A DNA stretch of 64,000 bases from an uncultured Clostridia bacterium (GCA_947596085.1 CANQEW010000003.1:41474-105473), one strand, 5' to 3'; positions 55,007 through 63,869 are shown, counted from the first letter of the stretch. A program made the numbers and translations. The notes: generated from the sequence alone by a model not told the origin.

Positions 55007-55747
55007 TCAATGGATGGGAATATCGAGCGTGCGCAGCACGTAGTTGATGAATTCCTTGTTGGAGGGGCAGGCGAGCATCCTTCCCTCCAGCCGGCCGGAC
55101 TGATAGGCGGCGGAGATCGCGTTGCGGATGCAGCGCTCCACGCGGGCGGGCGTGGTGTTCATGCTGCGGGAGATCTCCAGATACAGGCCCTTGGAGAGGT
55201 TGCGCATCAGGGAGAAGTCCGAAGCGGCCAGGCGAACGCCTTCCGTCAGGTAGCCACAGCCGATCAGCTTTGACGGGACGCCCAATGACACAAGTTGATT
55301 GTGGATGTGCGCGAGTTGCTGGTCGCCGAAGGCGTCGTCCTCCTGCGCGAGGTGGTCGAAGCGGCGCAGCTTGCGGTGCATTCGCGTGCAGTCGACGACG
55401 GCCGGATGCAGCGCCTGCATGTCGACGGGCTTGAACAGTAGGTAGCAGGCACCGTAGGTGCGCGCGGCCTCGAGCGCCACGTCTGAGTAAAAGCGCGTGC
55501 AGCAGATCATCGCGGGCGGCGAAGGCTGCTCCATCGCGCCGCGCAGCAGAGAAAGCCCGTCCAGTTCCGGCAGGATGAGGTCGAACAGCACGGCGTCGGG
55601 CCGTTCGGCACGAATTCGCCGCAGGGCATCGCGGCCGCTGCGCTCTCTGCCCAATATTTCCATGTCGGGGAATCGCAAGAGGGTATGCCCGGCAAGTTCC
55701 GAAAAATGGTCGTCGGAATCGGCGATGAAAACCTTCAGCTTTTCCAT
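55007..55747 (-). CDS. spo0A: Sporulation master regulator Spo0A
   Basis: About 246 residues. The receiver has the acidic pocket IADSDD, Asp56 in LFDLILPELDG as the phosphorylation site and the lysine in LLFKPVD. The C-terminal effector domain has the Spo0A-specific LIGCGYLTEGVRLA, NTTPARVERCIRNAI and NKEFINYV. ATG 55747 is chosen; an ATG five codons upstream is possible. It has its own promoter downstream of spoIIP. In most Firmicutes spoIVB precedes spo0A; here spoIIP does. Confidence 0.93.
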   Translation of the reverse strand: MEKLKVFIADSDDHFSELAGHTLLRFPDMEILGRERSGRDALRRIRAERPDAVLFDLILPELDGLSLLRGAMEQPSPPAMICCTRFYSDVALEAARTYGACYLLFKPVDMQALHPAVVDCTRMHRKLRRFDHLAQEDDAFGDQQLAHIHNQLVSLGVPSKLIGCGYLTEGVRLAASDFSLMRNLSKGLYLEISRSMNTTPARVERCIRNAISAAYQSGRLEGRMLACPSNKEFINYVLRTLDIPIH

Positions 55748-55800
55748 GTGTGTATGCTCCAACCAATAACGCCCATAAGTATTATTCCATTCTAATCAGT

Positions 55801-55829
55801 ATTTTATATCACTTTCGCGTAACTGTCAA
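55801..55829 (-). promoter_or_regulatory. Promoter of spo0A
   Basis: On the minus strand a perfect TTGACA (55829-55824), 17-nt spacer, TAAAAT (55806-55801). No clear 0A box was seen near it. Confidence 0.65.
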
Positions 55830-55852
55830 TAGCTGTAAACAATTGTTGAAAA

Positions 55853-56752
55853 TTACGTTACATTGTTATCCAAAACCGCATCAATTCCCCGGGCGAGCAC
55901 TGGTACGGAGGCGAGCGCCTCGCGCAGAGTGTTCAGGTTGTGACCGACCTCGACGAGGATGCAGCGCTCGTCCACGTGCTGGTTGTAGCGGCCCTTCTTG
56001 ACGGTGACGTTCCGGCAGATGCCGGGCGTGTCCGCGTTGAGCGCGTTGGTCAGGCGCTGCGCGAAGGCCAGGTTCTCCTCGTAGGGGGGCCTGTCCGATC
56101 CTGAATAGTCATCGCCGCGCCCTACGAGCAGCATCAACTGCGCACACTTCGTTCCGTCCGGCGCCTCGCAGCGCTCGGCGAGGCCGTCCACATAGGCGTC
56201 GCGGTGCAGGTCGATGCGCAGATCGAAGTGCTGGTCGTAGCGCTCCAGCGTCGCCAGCGAGCGCTCGTAGGCGGTGGAGAGCGCCTCCTGTTCGTGATCC
56301 GTGGTGTCGTGGGTCACCCGGTAACCCAGATCCGTCAGCGCGTCCGCCAGGGCAGTTCCAACGCGCACGACGCTGTGCGTTTCGTCGATTGTGCGCCAGG
56401 TTTCGACGGCCTCGTAGGGATCTTCACTGTCCTGCGCGTAGGCCTCATGGGTGTGCGTGTGATAGATGAGGATCGTCGGGGCGTCCGCAAGGGGTGCGGC
56501 GCTGGGCGCGTCCGCGACGACCTCAATTTGAAGCGCCGAGGAGAAAGCGTTTGAGGCAAGGGCGATCGCCGCCTTTGCCTCCGCTTCGCTTTCATTGGTT
56601 TGTACGATCTCCGCGCCCGGGATGTTTGTTTCGGCGCTGAAGCGACCCGAAGCGCCGCCCTGCAACAGTATGAACGCGACCACGGCGAGCAGAACGATCA
56701 CCGCGAAGGCGAGCAACAGATGGGAACCCTTGACGACCTTAAAGCGAATCAT
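55853..56752 (-). CDS. spoIIP: Stage II sporulation protein P
   Basis: About 299 residues. SpoIIP is a peptidoglycan amidase/endopeptidase of the engulfment machinery, together with SpoIID and SpoIIM. A short cytoplasmic start and a membrane segment (LLLAFAVIVLLAVVAFILL) lead to the outside catalytic domain with LIYHTHTHEAY, DLHRDAY and ILVEVGHNLNT. Length is a little short of the Bacillus protein. ATG 56752 has GAGGAGGG about 8 nt upstream. spo0A follows on the same strand with a separate promoter. Confidence 0.93.
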   Translation of the reverse strand: MIRFKVVKGSHLLLAFAVIVLLAVVAFILLQGGASGRFSAETNIPGAEIVQTNESEAEAKAAIALASNAFSSALQIEVVADAPSAAPLADAPTILIYHTHTHEAYAQDSEDPYEAVETWRTIDETHSVVRVGTALADALTDLGYRVTHDTTDHEQEALSTAYERSLATLERYDQHFDLRIDLHRDAYVDGLAERCEAPDGTKCAQLMLLVGRGDDYSGSDRPPYEENLAFAQRLTNALNADTPGICRNVTVKKGRYNQHVDERCILVEVGHNLNTLREALASVPVLARGIDAVLDNNVT

Positions 56753-56894
56753 GGAGCAACCCTCCTCGTGCACGCTTCAATTTATGCGCGGCGGAGCGCC
56801 CGTATGCTTATGGGCAAAAACCGCCACGCGTGTTCAAAAAACGCGCACGAATCGGATAGGGCAGGTAAAATTTTGCAATTTATATTCATCCCGC

Positions 56895-56923
56895 TTGCAA
56901 AAAAAGGGGCGATTGTGTATAAT
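56895..56923 (+). promoter_or_regulatory. Promoter of the RpiR-family regulator
   Basis: TTGCAA (56895-56900), 17-nt spacer, TATAAT (56918-56923). Confidence 0.7.
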
Positions 56924-56960
56924 ATTTCAAGTCAGTGGTTTGATTTCGGAGGACTGAATC

Positions 56961-57827
56961 ATGGATAACGCGCAGGAACTGATTCATCGGCTGAACCACA
57001 GCGGCAAGAAGCTCTCCAAGAGCCATCGCAGAATCGCGGAGTGCATCGTCTCCCACTACGACAAGGTGGTATTTATGACTGCCTCGAAGCTGGGCGAGTA
57101 CGTCGGCGTTTCGGAATCGACGGTCGTACGCTTCGCGTCGGCGCTGGGTTACAGCGGCTATCCTCAGTTGCAGAAGGCGCTGCAGGAGCTGCTCCGCCAC
57201 CGCCTGACCGCGTCGCAGCGCTTCGAGATGGCCAGCGACATGGATCACGCGCAGGTGCTCAACAAGGTGCTCAAGGCGGACATACAGAATATCCGCTCCA
57301 CGCTGGACGAGATCGACGTGACCGCCTTCGAGGCAGCGATCGACCGCATGATTCAGGCGCGACACATCTACGTGATGGGCCTGCGCGCCTCGGCACCCGT
57401 GGCGGAATTTTTCGTGCACTATTTGAAGTTCATCTTCCCGAACGTGCAGGTGGTCACCTCGGGCATCAGCGACGTGTTCGAGCAGCTCTCCCGCATCGGG
57501 GAGGGGGATCTGCTGATCGGCATCGCCTTCCCGCGCTACACGAAGCGCTCCATCGAGGCGATGGAGTTCGCCCGCAGCCAGGGGGCTTCGCTGATCGCCA
57601 TCACGGACGGTCCGCTCTCGCCGCTGCACACCACGTCGGACATCTGCCTGATGGCCAAGAGCGACATGTCCTCCTTCGTGGATTCCTTCGTCGCGCCGCT
57701 TTCGCTGATCAACGCGCTGCTGATCGCGCTGGGCCAGCGCCGCCGCGGCGAGGTTTCCGACTACTTCAAGAAGATGGATCGCATCTGGTCCGAGTACGAC
57801 GTGTATCTGAACCGCACGAGCGAATAG
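56961..57827 (+). CDS. MurR/RpiR family transcriptional regulator
   Basis: 288 residues. The N-terminal helix-turn-helix (TASKLGEYVGVSESTVVRFASALG, shown here in two parts by its ends TASKLGEY and VVRFASALG) is followed by a SIS sugar-phosphate domain (IYVMGLRASAPVAEFF and IGIAFPRYTKRSIEA). Such proteins respond to sugar phosphates. GGAGG lies 9 nt before the ATG. The next genes are a flavoprotein and an NrdG-like protein, so the target regulon is not obvious. No sugar genes are adjacent. Confidence 0.9.
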   Translation: MDNAQELIHRLNHSGKKLSKSHRRIAECIVSHYDKVVFMTASKLGEYVGVSESTVVRFASALGYSGYPQLQKALQELLRHRLTASQRFEMASDMDHAQVLNKVLKADIQNIRSTLDEIDVTAFEAAIDRMIQARHIYVMGLRASAPVAEFFVHYLKFIFPNVQVVTSGISDVFEQLSRIGEGDLLIGIAFPRYTKRSIEAMEFARSQGASLIAITDGPLSPLHTTSDICLMAKSDMSSFVDSFVAPLSLINALLIALGQRRRGEVSDYFKKMDRIWSEYDVYLNRTSE

Positions 57828-57839
57828 CGGAGGAATGGA

Positions 57840-59093
57840 ATGCGCGCAAAGACGATACTGGTGATCGGAGGGGGCGCGGCCGGGATGCTGGCCGCGCTCT
57901 TTTCCGCGCGCGGCGGCGCGCGGGTGACGATCCTCGAACGAAACGAAAAGCTCGGCAAGAAGGTGTATATCACCGGCAAGGGGCGCTGCAACCTGACGAA
58001 CGTGGCTGAAGGGGAGGATTTTTTGCGCGCGGTCGTGCGCAATCCGCGCTTCCTTTACGCTTCGCTCGCCGGGCTGGACAGCCGCGGCATGATGGAGCTG
58101 ATGGAGTCGCTGGGAGTGCCGCTCAAGGTGGAGCGCGGCGGCCGGGTATTCCCGGTTTCCGACCATGCCAGCGATGTCACCGGCGCGCTTCGCCGGGAGT
58201 TGGAGCGCCTCGGGGTGGAGATTCGCTGCAATGCCCGCGCGGAGGCGCTTGCGCTGGAGGACGGCCGCTGCCAAGGCGTAACGCTTGCGGGCGGCGAGAG
58301 GATCGAAGCGGACGCGGTGATCCTGTGCACCGGCGGCATGAGCTATCCCAGCACCGGTTCGACCGGCGACGGTTACCGTCTGGCGGAGCAGGCCGGACAC
58401 AGCGTGCAGCGGCCGATGCCCGCTTTGGTGCCCATCGAGACGCGAGAGAGCTGGCCGGGAGAGTTGACCGGTCTCTCGCTCAAGAACGTGGCGCTGCGCG
58501 CCTGGCGCGAGGGCGGCAAAAAGAGGAGGTATTTCTTCGACGAGCAGGGCGAGATGCTGTTTACGCACTTTGGCGTGAGCGGCCCGCTGGTGCTCTCGCT
58601 GTCGAGTCGGCTGCCGGAGGACCTTACGGACGTGCGCATGGCCGTCGATCTCAAGCCGGCGCTGGACGAGCAGACGCTGGACGCCCGCCTGCTCCGGGAT
58701 TTCAAGGAGATGTCCCGAAAGCGACTTGGGTCTGTAATGGACGGCCTCGCGCCCCACAGCCTGGGACAGCAGATCCTGCGGTTGGCGAGAATCTCCCCCG
58801 AGACGCCAGTGAACTCCGCGACGCAGGCCCAGCGCGGCGAAATTCTGCGCCTGTTGAAGTGCCTGCCGCTGACGCCGCGGGGCACGCGCGGCTTTGAGGA
58901 GGCCATCGTGACCCGTGGCGGGGTGAGCGTGAAGGAGGTTGATCCCTCGACCATGGAATCCAAGAAGGCGAAGGGGCTCTATCTCGCCGGAGAACTGCTG
59001 GACGTGGACGCGCAGACCGGAGGGTACAACCTGCAAATCGCGTTTTCCACGGGCACGCTGGCGGGGAAGTCCGCGGCGGAGGTGGAGGCATGA
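57840..59093 (+). CDS. BaiN/HI0933 family flavoprotein
   Basis: 417 residues. An N-terminal FAD fold (VIGGGAAGMLAALFSARGG), the family sign KKVYITGKGRCNLTN near residue 40 and a C-terminal GGYNLQIAFSTG flavin loop are visible. The family (YhiN/HI0933, called BaiN in some Clostridia) comprises flavin-dependent oxidoreductases of mostly unknown substrate; bile acid reduction is reported for BaiN but cannot be assumed here. Its stop codon overlaps the start of the NrdG-like gene (ATGA). Confidence 0.9.
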   Translation: MRAKTILVIGGGAAGMLAALFSARGGARVTILERNEKLGKKVYITGKGRCNLTNVAEGEDFLRAVVRNPRFLYASLAGLDSRGMMELMESLGVPLKVERGGRVFPVSDHASDVTGALRRELERLGVEIRCNARAEALALEDGRCQGVTLAGGERIEADAVILCTGGMSYPSTGSTGDGYRLAEQAGHSVQRPMPALVPIETRESWPGELTGLSLKNVALRAWREGGKKRRYFFDEQGEMLFTHFGVSGPLVLSLSSRLPEDLTDVRMAVDLKPALDEQTLDARLLRDFKEMSRKRLGSVMDGLAPHSLGQQILRLARISPETPVNSATQAQRGEILRLLKCLPLTPRGTRGFEEAIVTRGGVSVKEVDPSTMESKKAKGLYLAGELLDVDAQTGGYNLQIAFSTGTLAGKSAAEVEA

Positions 59094-59587
59094 ATCTGCG
59101 GCTCGCGGGAATCGTGAACGACTCCATCGTGGATGGGCCGGGCCTGCGGATGACCGTGTTCGTGCAGGGCTGTCCGCATCGCTGCCCCGGCTGTCACAAT
59201 CCGCAGACCCATGATTTCGCGGGTGGCAGCGAGGGGGAGACCGCCGAGATCATCGCTCGGATGCGAAAGAACCCGCTGCTCGACGGATTGACGCTCTCGG
59301 GCGGCGAACCTTTCTGCCAGCCGGGGCCCTGCGCGGAGCTCGCCCGGGCGGCGCGCTCGCTGGGATTGAACGTCTGGAGCTACAGCGGCTATACCTTCGA
59401 GGAACTGATCGAGGGCGGAACGCCCGCGCAGAAGGCGCTGCTCGACGAATTGGACGTGCTGGTGGACGGGCGGTTTGAACTGGACAAGCGCAGCCTGGAC
59501 TGCCGCTTCCGGGGATCGACAAATCAGCGGTTGATCGATGTTCCCGCCTCCCTGGCGGCTGGGAGGGCTATCGAGATTCAAACATAA
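59090..59587 (+). CDS. Second NrdG-like radical SAM activase
   Basis: 165 residues. The cluster motif CPHRCPGC lies near residue 27 in GPGLRMTVFVQGCPHR, and LTLSGGEPFCQPG near residue 63 is the SAM motif. This is the classical Firmicute NrdG type and differs from the product of 27359-27877, whose motif is CRNHCENC. No second nrdD is adjacent, so it either activates the same reductase or another glycyl-radical enzyme. It is translationally coupled to the flavoprotein. Confidence 0.88.
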   Translation: MNLRLAGIVNDSIVDGPGLRMTVFVQGCPHRCPGCHNPQTHDFAGGSEGETAEIIARMRKNPLLDGLTLSGGEPFCQPGPCAELARAARSLGLNVWSYSGYTFEELIEGGTPAQKALLDELDVLVDGRFELDKRSLDCRFRGSTNQRLIDVPASLAAGRAIEIQT

Positions 59588-59623
59588 AAACAGACCGAAG
59601 TCTAAAAGGCTTCGGTCTGTTTT
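59587..59623. terminator. Bidirectional terminator
   Basis: A 14-bp stem AAAACAGACCGAAG/CTTCGGTCTGTTTT (59587-59600 and 59610-59623) has A4 and T4 ends. It serves both the nrdG-like gene and the convergent ATPase operon. Confidence 0.9.
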
Positions 59624-59638
59624 AGTAGAGGGCGGAAT

Positions 59639-60784
59639 TCAGAGGTTCTCCGCGCCCTTTGCCTCGTCCGCGAGCTTTTGCAGCGTTTCGATGGCCTCCT
59701 GCGTGTGCCGCTTCATCTGCTCGCGCTCGGCCTCGGCCTTGGCAAGCTGGGTATCGGCCGCGCGGGCGGCGTGCACGTCGGCCTCGGTGATTGTCATCAG
59801 CGCGTCCTTGTCCACGTTCTCCTGCGCGGACAGGCGATTCGCCTGCTCCACCAGCAGCTTTTCAAAGATGTTGCGCACGCCGCGGGCGTTTCCGAAGGAG
59901 ATGGAGCTGGTGTTCGCAGCCTCAATGTATTCCCGCGCCGCCGCGCGCGCCTCGTCCGTGAGCACATACTGGCCCTTCTTCAGGCGCAGGTCGAGGATGC
60001 CCATCATCTCGTCCACGCTATAGTCGTCGAAGTGGAGAAAGCGGTTGAAGCGCGATTCCAGTCCGGGATTGGAGTGGATGAAATCGTCCATCAGGCCGTC
60101 GTAACCCGCGACGATCACGATCAGGTCGTCCCGGTGATCCTCCATGCCCTTGAGCAGCGTATCGATGGCTTCCAGACCGAAGTCGTTTTCAGATTTGCTG
60201 GCCAGGCTGTAGGCTTCGTCGATGAACAATACACCGCCCAGCGCGCTCTCGAGCACCTTGCTCGTCTTTCCGGCGGTCTGACCCACGTAGCCGGCCACCA
60301 GCCCGGAGCGGTCCACCTCCACCAGCTGCCCCTTGGACAGCACGCCCAGGCTGCGGTAGATGCGCGCCATGATGCGGGCGATGGTGGTCTTGCCCGTGCC
60401 GGGGTTGCCGGAGAACACCATGTGCAGTGACATGTCCACCGTCTTGAGCCCGTTCGCCTCGCGCAGCTTGTGCACCGTCACCATGTTGATCAGGTTGTTG
60501 ACCTCCCGCTTGATGGCGGTCAGGCCGACCAGTTCGTTCAGTTCGGCCTTGAGATCGTCAATATTCTCCACGGGGGGAAGCTCCTCCTGTTGGGCCTCGG
60601 CCAGCGCGCCCTGCGCGTTCTGTGCGGGCGCGGCAGTCTTGGATTCTTCCGGTGCGGCGGAGGCGGGTTTCGGCGGCGTGGACGGCCCCCAGAAGTCGTC
60701 GGAGATGCGGCTCAGGTTGTTCTGGATCAGCGTTTGGATCACGTCCATCTGCGTGCGAATGATCTTGTCGCGGTTGTCAGTCAT
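59639..60784 (-). CDS. AAA+ ATPase, SpoVK/CbbX type
   Basis: 381 residues. A helical N-terminus and an Ala/Pro-rich linker (about 35-70) lead to one AAA+ domain: Walker A GNPGTGKT (126-133), pore-loop region GYVGQTAGKT, Walker B GVLFIDEA (184-191) and the second-region motif FGNARGVRNIFE. A charged C-terminal coiled coil follows. This fits SpoVK, a spore-formation ATPase, and the related CbxX/CfqX (CbbX) remodellers. AAGGAG lies about 9 nt before the ATG. It is 36 nt downstream of the SNF2 helicase gene without a terminator, so it is in the same operon. Confidence 0.88.
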   Translation of the reverse strand: MTDNRDKIIRTQMDVIQTLIQNNLSRISDDFWGPSTPPKPASAAPEESKTAAPAQNAQGALAEAQQEELPPVENIDDLKAELNELVGLTAIKREVNNLINMVTVHKLREANGLKTVDMSLHMVFSGNPGTGKTTIARIMARIYRSLGVLSKGQLVEVDRSGLVAGYVGQTAGKTSKVLESALGGVLFIDEAYSLASKSENDFGLEAIDTLLKGMEDHRDDLIVIVAGYDGLMDDFIHSNPGLESRFNRFLHFDDYSVDEMMGILDLRLKKGQYVLTDEARAAAREYIEAANTSSISFGNARGVRNIFEKLLVEQANRLSAQENVDKDALMTITEADVHAARAADTQLAKAEAEREQMKRHTQEAIETLQKLADEAKGAENL

Positions 60785-60820
60785 GCGATCAGCTCCTTTG
60801 ATGCTTCACGGGGGAAGGGA

Positions 60821-62596
60821 TTATTCATCTTCGGAGGCGCTCTCCGCCTCCAGCCGTTCCACCAAGTTGCGAATGCGCTCCCGGGCGAGGGACTGTTGCA
60901 TCAGCTGATCCTCGCGGTCGGGAACTTCGTCGCCCATCAGCGATACAAACTGGCTCACCTTCAGCCCCAGCGCGTCCTGCATGTCGCGGTCGGAGCCCCT
61001 CGGGGAGACCAGATAGTAGCACAGCAGCGAATCCTGCTGGCCGATGCGGTGCGCCCGGTCCTCGGCCTGGGAGTGCACCGCGGGCGACCAGTCCAGCTCG
61101 CCGAACACCACGCAGCTCGCGCGCTGGAGGTTCAGTCCGCTGGCGCTGCGCAGTGAGATGCACAGCAGGTCGGTCTTGCCCTGCATGAAGTCGTCCGCGG
61201 CCTTTTCCTTCTGCGCGTCCGTTTCGCGGCCCGTGATGAACCGGGGGCGCAGCGCCTTCAATTCGCGCTTATAGATGTCCATTACCGCGTGATGGTGGGC
61301 CATCAGCAGCACCTTTTCGCCGCCCTCCACCAGCGCGCGCACAAAGGCGGCGACGAAGGGCGCCTTCGCGATGCCGGTGGCCTGGCGCTGCCGCTGACAG
61401 ATGGCGTCCTCGATGATGGCGCGCTGGGCGGGATCGCTGGTGGCGCGCAGCAGCTTCAGCTGCTGGGCCACGGGCAGCATCAGCTCGCGATACACGCCGT
61501 CGTCCCAGTCGATCTCCTGCACCAGCCGCCGCTTGGGCGCGAGCTCCTTGAGTACGTCGCCCTTCAGCCGCCGCAGCATCAGTCCTTCGCGCCGCAGGTA
61601 ATCGCCCAGCAGCTCCGGCTTTGCGACGACCGCGCTGTTGTAGCCGTAGCACCACTCCCGGGAGAAGCTCTCCCAATCGCCGAGAAAGTGGAAGTCGAGA
61701 ATGTTCACCACGTTCCAGATCTCGCCGCCGTTGTTGTAAATGGGCGTGCCGGATAGGCCGATGCAGTTTTCCACCGACTGGGACAGCAAGCTCGCGGCGC
61801 TGTACTTGCCGGTGCCGTTGCGGCGCAGCTCCTGAATCTCGTCGAAGATCGCCGTGCGAAAGCCGGTCTCCGGCAGCACGTCTTTCCAGCCGCGCAGCAG
61901 CAGATAGTGGGTGAGGTAGATGTCCGCCTCGGGCAGCGGATAGGGCTTCAGGCCGCGAATCACGTGCACGCGCAGCCGCCCCTTCTCGTTGAGAAAGCGC
62001 GCGATTTCGCTCTGCCAGTTGCGCAGCAGATGGGGCGGCGCGATTACGATGGCTGGGTAAGCGGCGGCGGTGGCGAGGAAGGCCAGTGCCTGAACCGTCT
62101 TGCCGAGTCCCATGTCGTCCGCCAAGAGACACCGCCGCGTGGAGAGCAGAAACGCCAGCCCCTGCTGCTGGAAGTCCAGCAGGCGGCCAGTGAAGCTGTC
62201 GTCGGGCGGGACGGCGGTTTCGGGTTCGCGCAGCACGCGCTCCCGATGGATGGCGTACTCCCGCGCCTCCTCCAGCGCCTGCTGCCAGCGACTTCGGTCG
62301 GTTTCTTTGATCTCCAGCGGATAGCGCAGCATCAGCCAGTTCAGGTCGCCCACCACGCGCCGGTGCGCGGTGAAGCGCGCCACGCCGCGGCCCCGTCCGT
62401 CGCAGCCGGGGAACAGGCGCTTGGCGAGCTCCGTGACGCAGGGCTCGGCGTGAATCGTCCAGCACTTTGAGCGCCGGTTGTAGGACAGCGTGCCGTAGGT
62501 GCGGCCGGAAGCGTCCACCTCCCGCAGGTAGCCGGGGTAGTGCTCGGGAACGGGGGTTTCCTCCGGAAAGCGGTAGTCGAAAAAGTCCACGCTCAC
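60821..62596 (-). CDS. SNF2-family helicase
   Basis: 591 residues from GTG 62596, which overlaps the stop of the nuclease gene (GTGA). The N-terminal 130 residues are not a known domain. The SNF2 motor has DMGLGKT (161-167), DEIQ (252-255), LSGTP (281-285), a C-lobe with SLRSASGLNLQ and the arginine-finger motif QAEDRAHRIGQ (510-520). No zinc finger (SWIM) or nuclease is fused to it. The upstream small gene encodes a separate PD-(D/E)XK protein, so nuclease and motor work as two subunits, if at all. Confidence 0.92.
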   Translation of the reverse strand: MSVDFFDYRFPEETPVPEHYPGYLREVDASGRTYGTLSYNRRSKCWTIHAEPCVTELAKRLFPGCDGRGRGVARFTAHRRVVGDLNWLMLRYPLEIKETDRSRWQQALEEAREYAIHRERVLREPETAVPPDDSFTGRLLDFQQQGLAFLLSTRRCLLADDMGLGKTVQALAFLATAAAYPAIVIAPPHLLRNWQSEIARFLNEKGRLRVHVIRGLKPYPLPEADIYLTHYLLLRGWKDVLPETGFRTAIFDEIQELRRNGTGKYSAASLLSQSVENCIGLSGTPIYNNGGEIWNVVNILDFHFLGDWESFSREWCYGYNSAVVAKPELLGDYLRREGLMLRRLKGDVLKELAPKRRLVQEIDWDDGVYRELMLPVAQQLKLLRATSDPAQRAIIEDAICQRQRQATGIAKAPFVAAFVRALVEGGEKVLLMAHHHAVMDIYKRELKALRPRFITGRETDAQKEKAADDFMQGKTDLLCISLRSASGLNLQRASCVVFGELDWSPAVHSQAEDRAHRIGQQDSLLCYYLVSPRGSDRDMQDALGLKVSQFVSLMGDEVPDREDQLMQQSLARERIRNLVERLEAESASEDE

Positions 62597-62961
62597 GGCA
62601 GCGCCACCCCCCAGAGGCGGTTCAGCGCGATTGCGCGCACGGGCTTGCCGCAGATGCGCTCCGGCAGCGCGCAGGGACGCTGGGAGACCACCACCGCGGC
62701 CGCCAGGCGCTCGTCCTCCAGATAGCGGGCGAGCTGTTCGCGCAGCCGCGCGGCATCCGGGCGGCCCTTCTTGACCTCCACGCCCACCGCGCCGCAGAGA
62801 AAGTCGATGCGGCGGCCGGGGCGCAGTCGACATTCGTGAATGTATCCGATGCCCGCCGTGTCCAGCGCCCGGGCGATCTCCGCGTGAATCTCGTATTCCT
62901 CCGGCTGGGCGGGCACGCGAACGGCCGCCAGCGCGGAGAGGACACACTCCATCTCGCTCAC
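62593..62961 (-). CDS. Small PD-(D/E)XK-fold nuclease-like protein
   Basis: 122 residues. The catalytic pattern is visible: a helix Glu (E28), D53 in GRRIDFL, and E62-V-K64 in VGVEVKKG, followed by a helix REQLARYLED with the usual glutamine. Such small proteins occur as stand-alone nucleases or as GxxExxY-type proteins. It starts with GTG overlapping the rluA stop (GTGA), and its own stop overlaps the SNF2 start in the same manner. Assignment rests on motif spacing, not on a database match. Confidence 0.72.
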   Translation of the reverse strand: MSEMECVLSALAAVRVPAQPEEYEIHAEIARALDTAGIGYIHECRLRPGRRIDFLCGAVGVEVKKGRPDAARLREQLARYLEDERLAAAVVVSQRPCALPERICGKPVRAIALNRLWGVALP

Positions 62962-63842
62962 GGTTCCATCAGCCTCCTCAGATTCTCCGGAAGCGGAGAG
63001 GAGAGCGCGACGCGCGCTCCCGTCAGCGGATGATCGAATTCAATGCGCGCCGAGTGCAGTGCGAAGCGGCCCGGCAGAGCGGCAAGCTCCTCGCCATAGA
63101 GAAAGTCGCCCGCCACGGGATGGCCGATGGCGGCCATATGCACGCGGATTTGGTGCGTGCGCCCTGTCTCCAGCCGGAGGCGCACCAGCGTCCGGCCGTT
63201 GCCGTGCGCCTCCGCACGGTAGTGCGTAACCGACCGCCGTCCGTTTTCCAGATCGACGGCGCGGCGCACGGTGGGACCGTCCGCCTTGGCGATGGGCAGA
63301 TCGACCGTACCTTCGCCCTCCAGTTCGCCCTCGACCACCGCGAGATACTCCCGGACGAAGGCCGGCGTGTGCAGCTGCGCCTGCAGAAGCTGGCAGGCGT
63401 GGGCGTGTTTCGCCGCGGCCAGCAAACCGCTGGTGCCGCGATCGAGGCGGTTGAGCGGCCGGAACACGAAGTTCTCCTCGCCGATGAAGCGCGCGCGCAG
63501 GCGGTTTTCCAGCGTGCCGTCCGGCTGCTTCGGCGAACACTGGCAGGCCAGCGGGGCGGGCTTGTCCACCACGTAGACGTCCGCGTCCTCATAGGGAATG
63601 GCGATCGCCTCGAATTCCGGAGCGACCTCCTTCACCTGCGCAGCTTCGTTTAATGAGACGCAAATCCAATCTCCCGACCGAAGTCGGTAGTCGGCGCGCA
63701 CGATCTCACCGTTCACGCGCAGGCCGTCCGTCGCCTTGAGCGCGCGAAACTGTCCGGAGGACACGCGCATGTTCCCCCGCACGAAGTATTTGATTTTGCG
63801 CCCCGCGTCCTTCTCGCCGGCGCGGGCTTGCAAAAGCGTCAT
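62958..63842 (-). CDS. RluA-family pseudouridine synthase
   Basis: About 294 residues. An N-terminal S4-like RNA-binding part is followed by the synthase domain with the catalytic aspartate in LNRLDRGTSGLL and the later GRTHQIRVHMAAIGHP. Target is rRNA or tRNA and cannot be told from sequence. ATG 63842 has GGGAGG 6 nt upstream. It is the first gene of a four-gene minus-strand operon with the nuclease, the SNF2 helicase and the AAA+ ATPase. Confidence 0.92.
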   Translation of the reverse strand: MTLLQARAGEKDAGRKIKYFVRGNMRVSSGQFRALKATDGLRVNGEIVRADYRLRSGDWICVSLNEAAQVKEVAPEFEAIAIPYEDADVYVVDKPAPLACQCSPKQPDGTLENRLRARFIGEENFVFRPLNRLDRGTSGLLAAAKHAHACQLLQAQLHTPAFVREYLAVVEGELEGEGTVDLPIAKADGPTVRRAVDLENGRRSVTHYRAEAHGNGRTLVRLRLETGRTHQIRVHMAAIGHPVAGDFLYGEELAALPGRFALHSARIEFDHPLTGARVALSSPLPENLRRLMEP

Positions 63843-63869
63843 GGCGGCCTCCCGGTGCATACTACTTCT

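Noticed and set aside
62597..62947. Longer N-terminal extension of the SNF2 helicase frame into the nuclease gene
   Set aside because: The nuclease motif is read in the other frame, and the GTGA overlap at 62593-62596 gives a natural start for the helicase.
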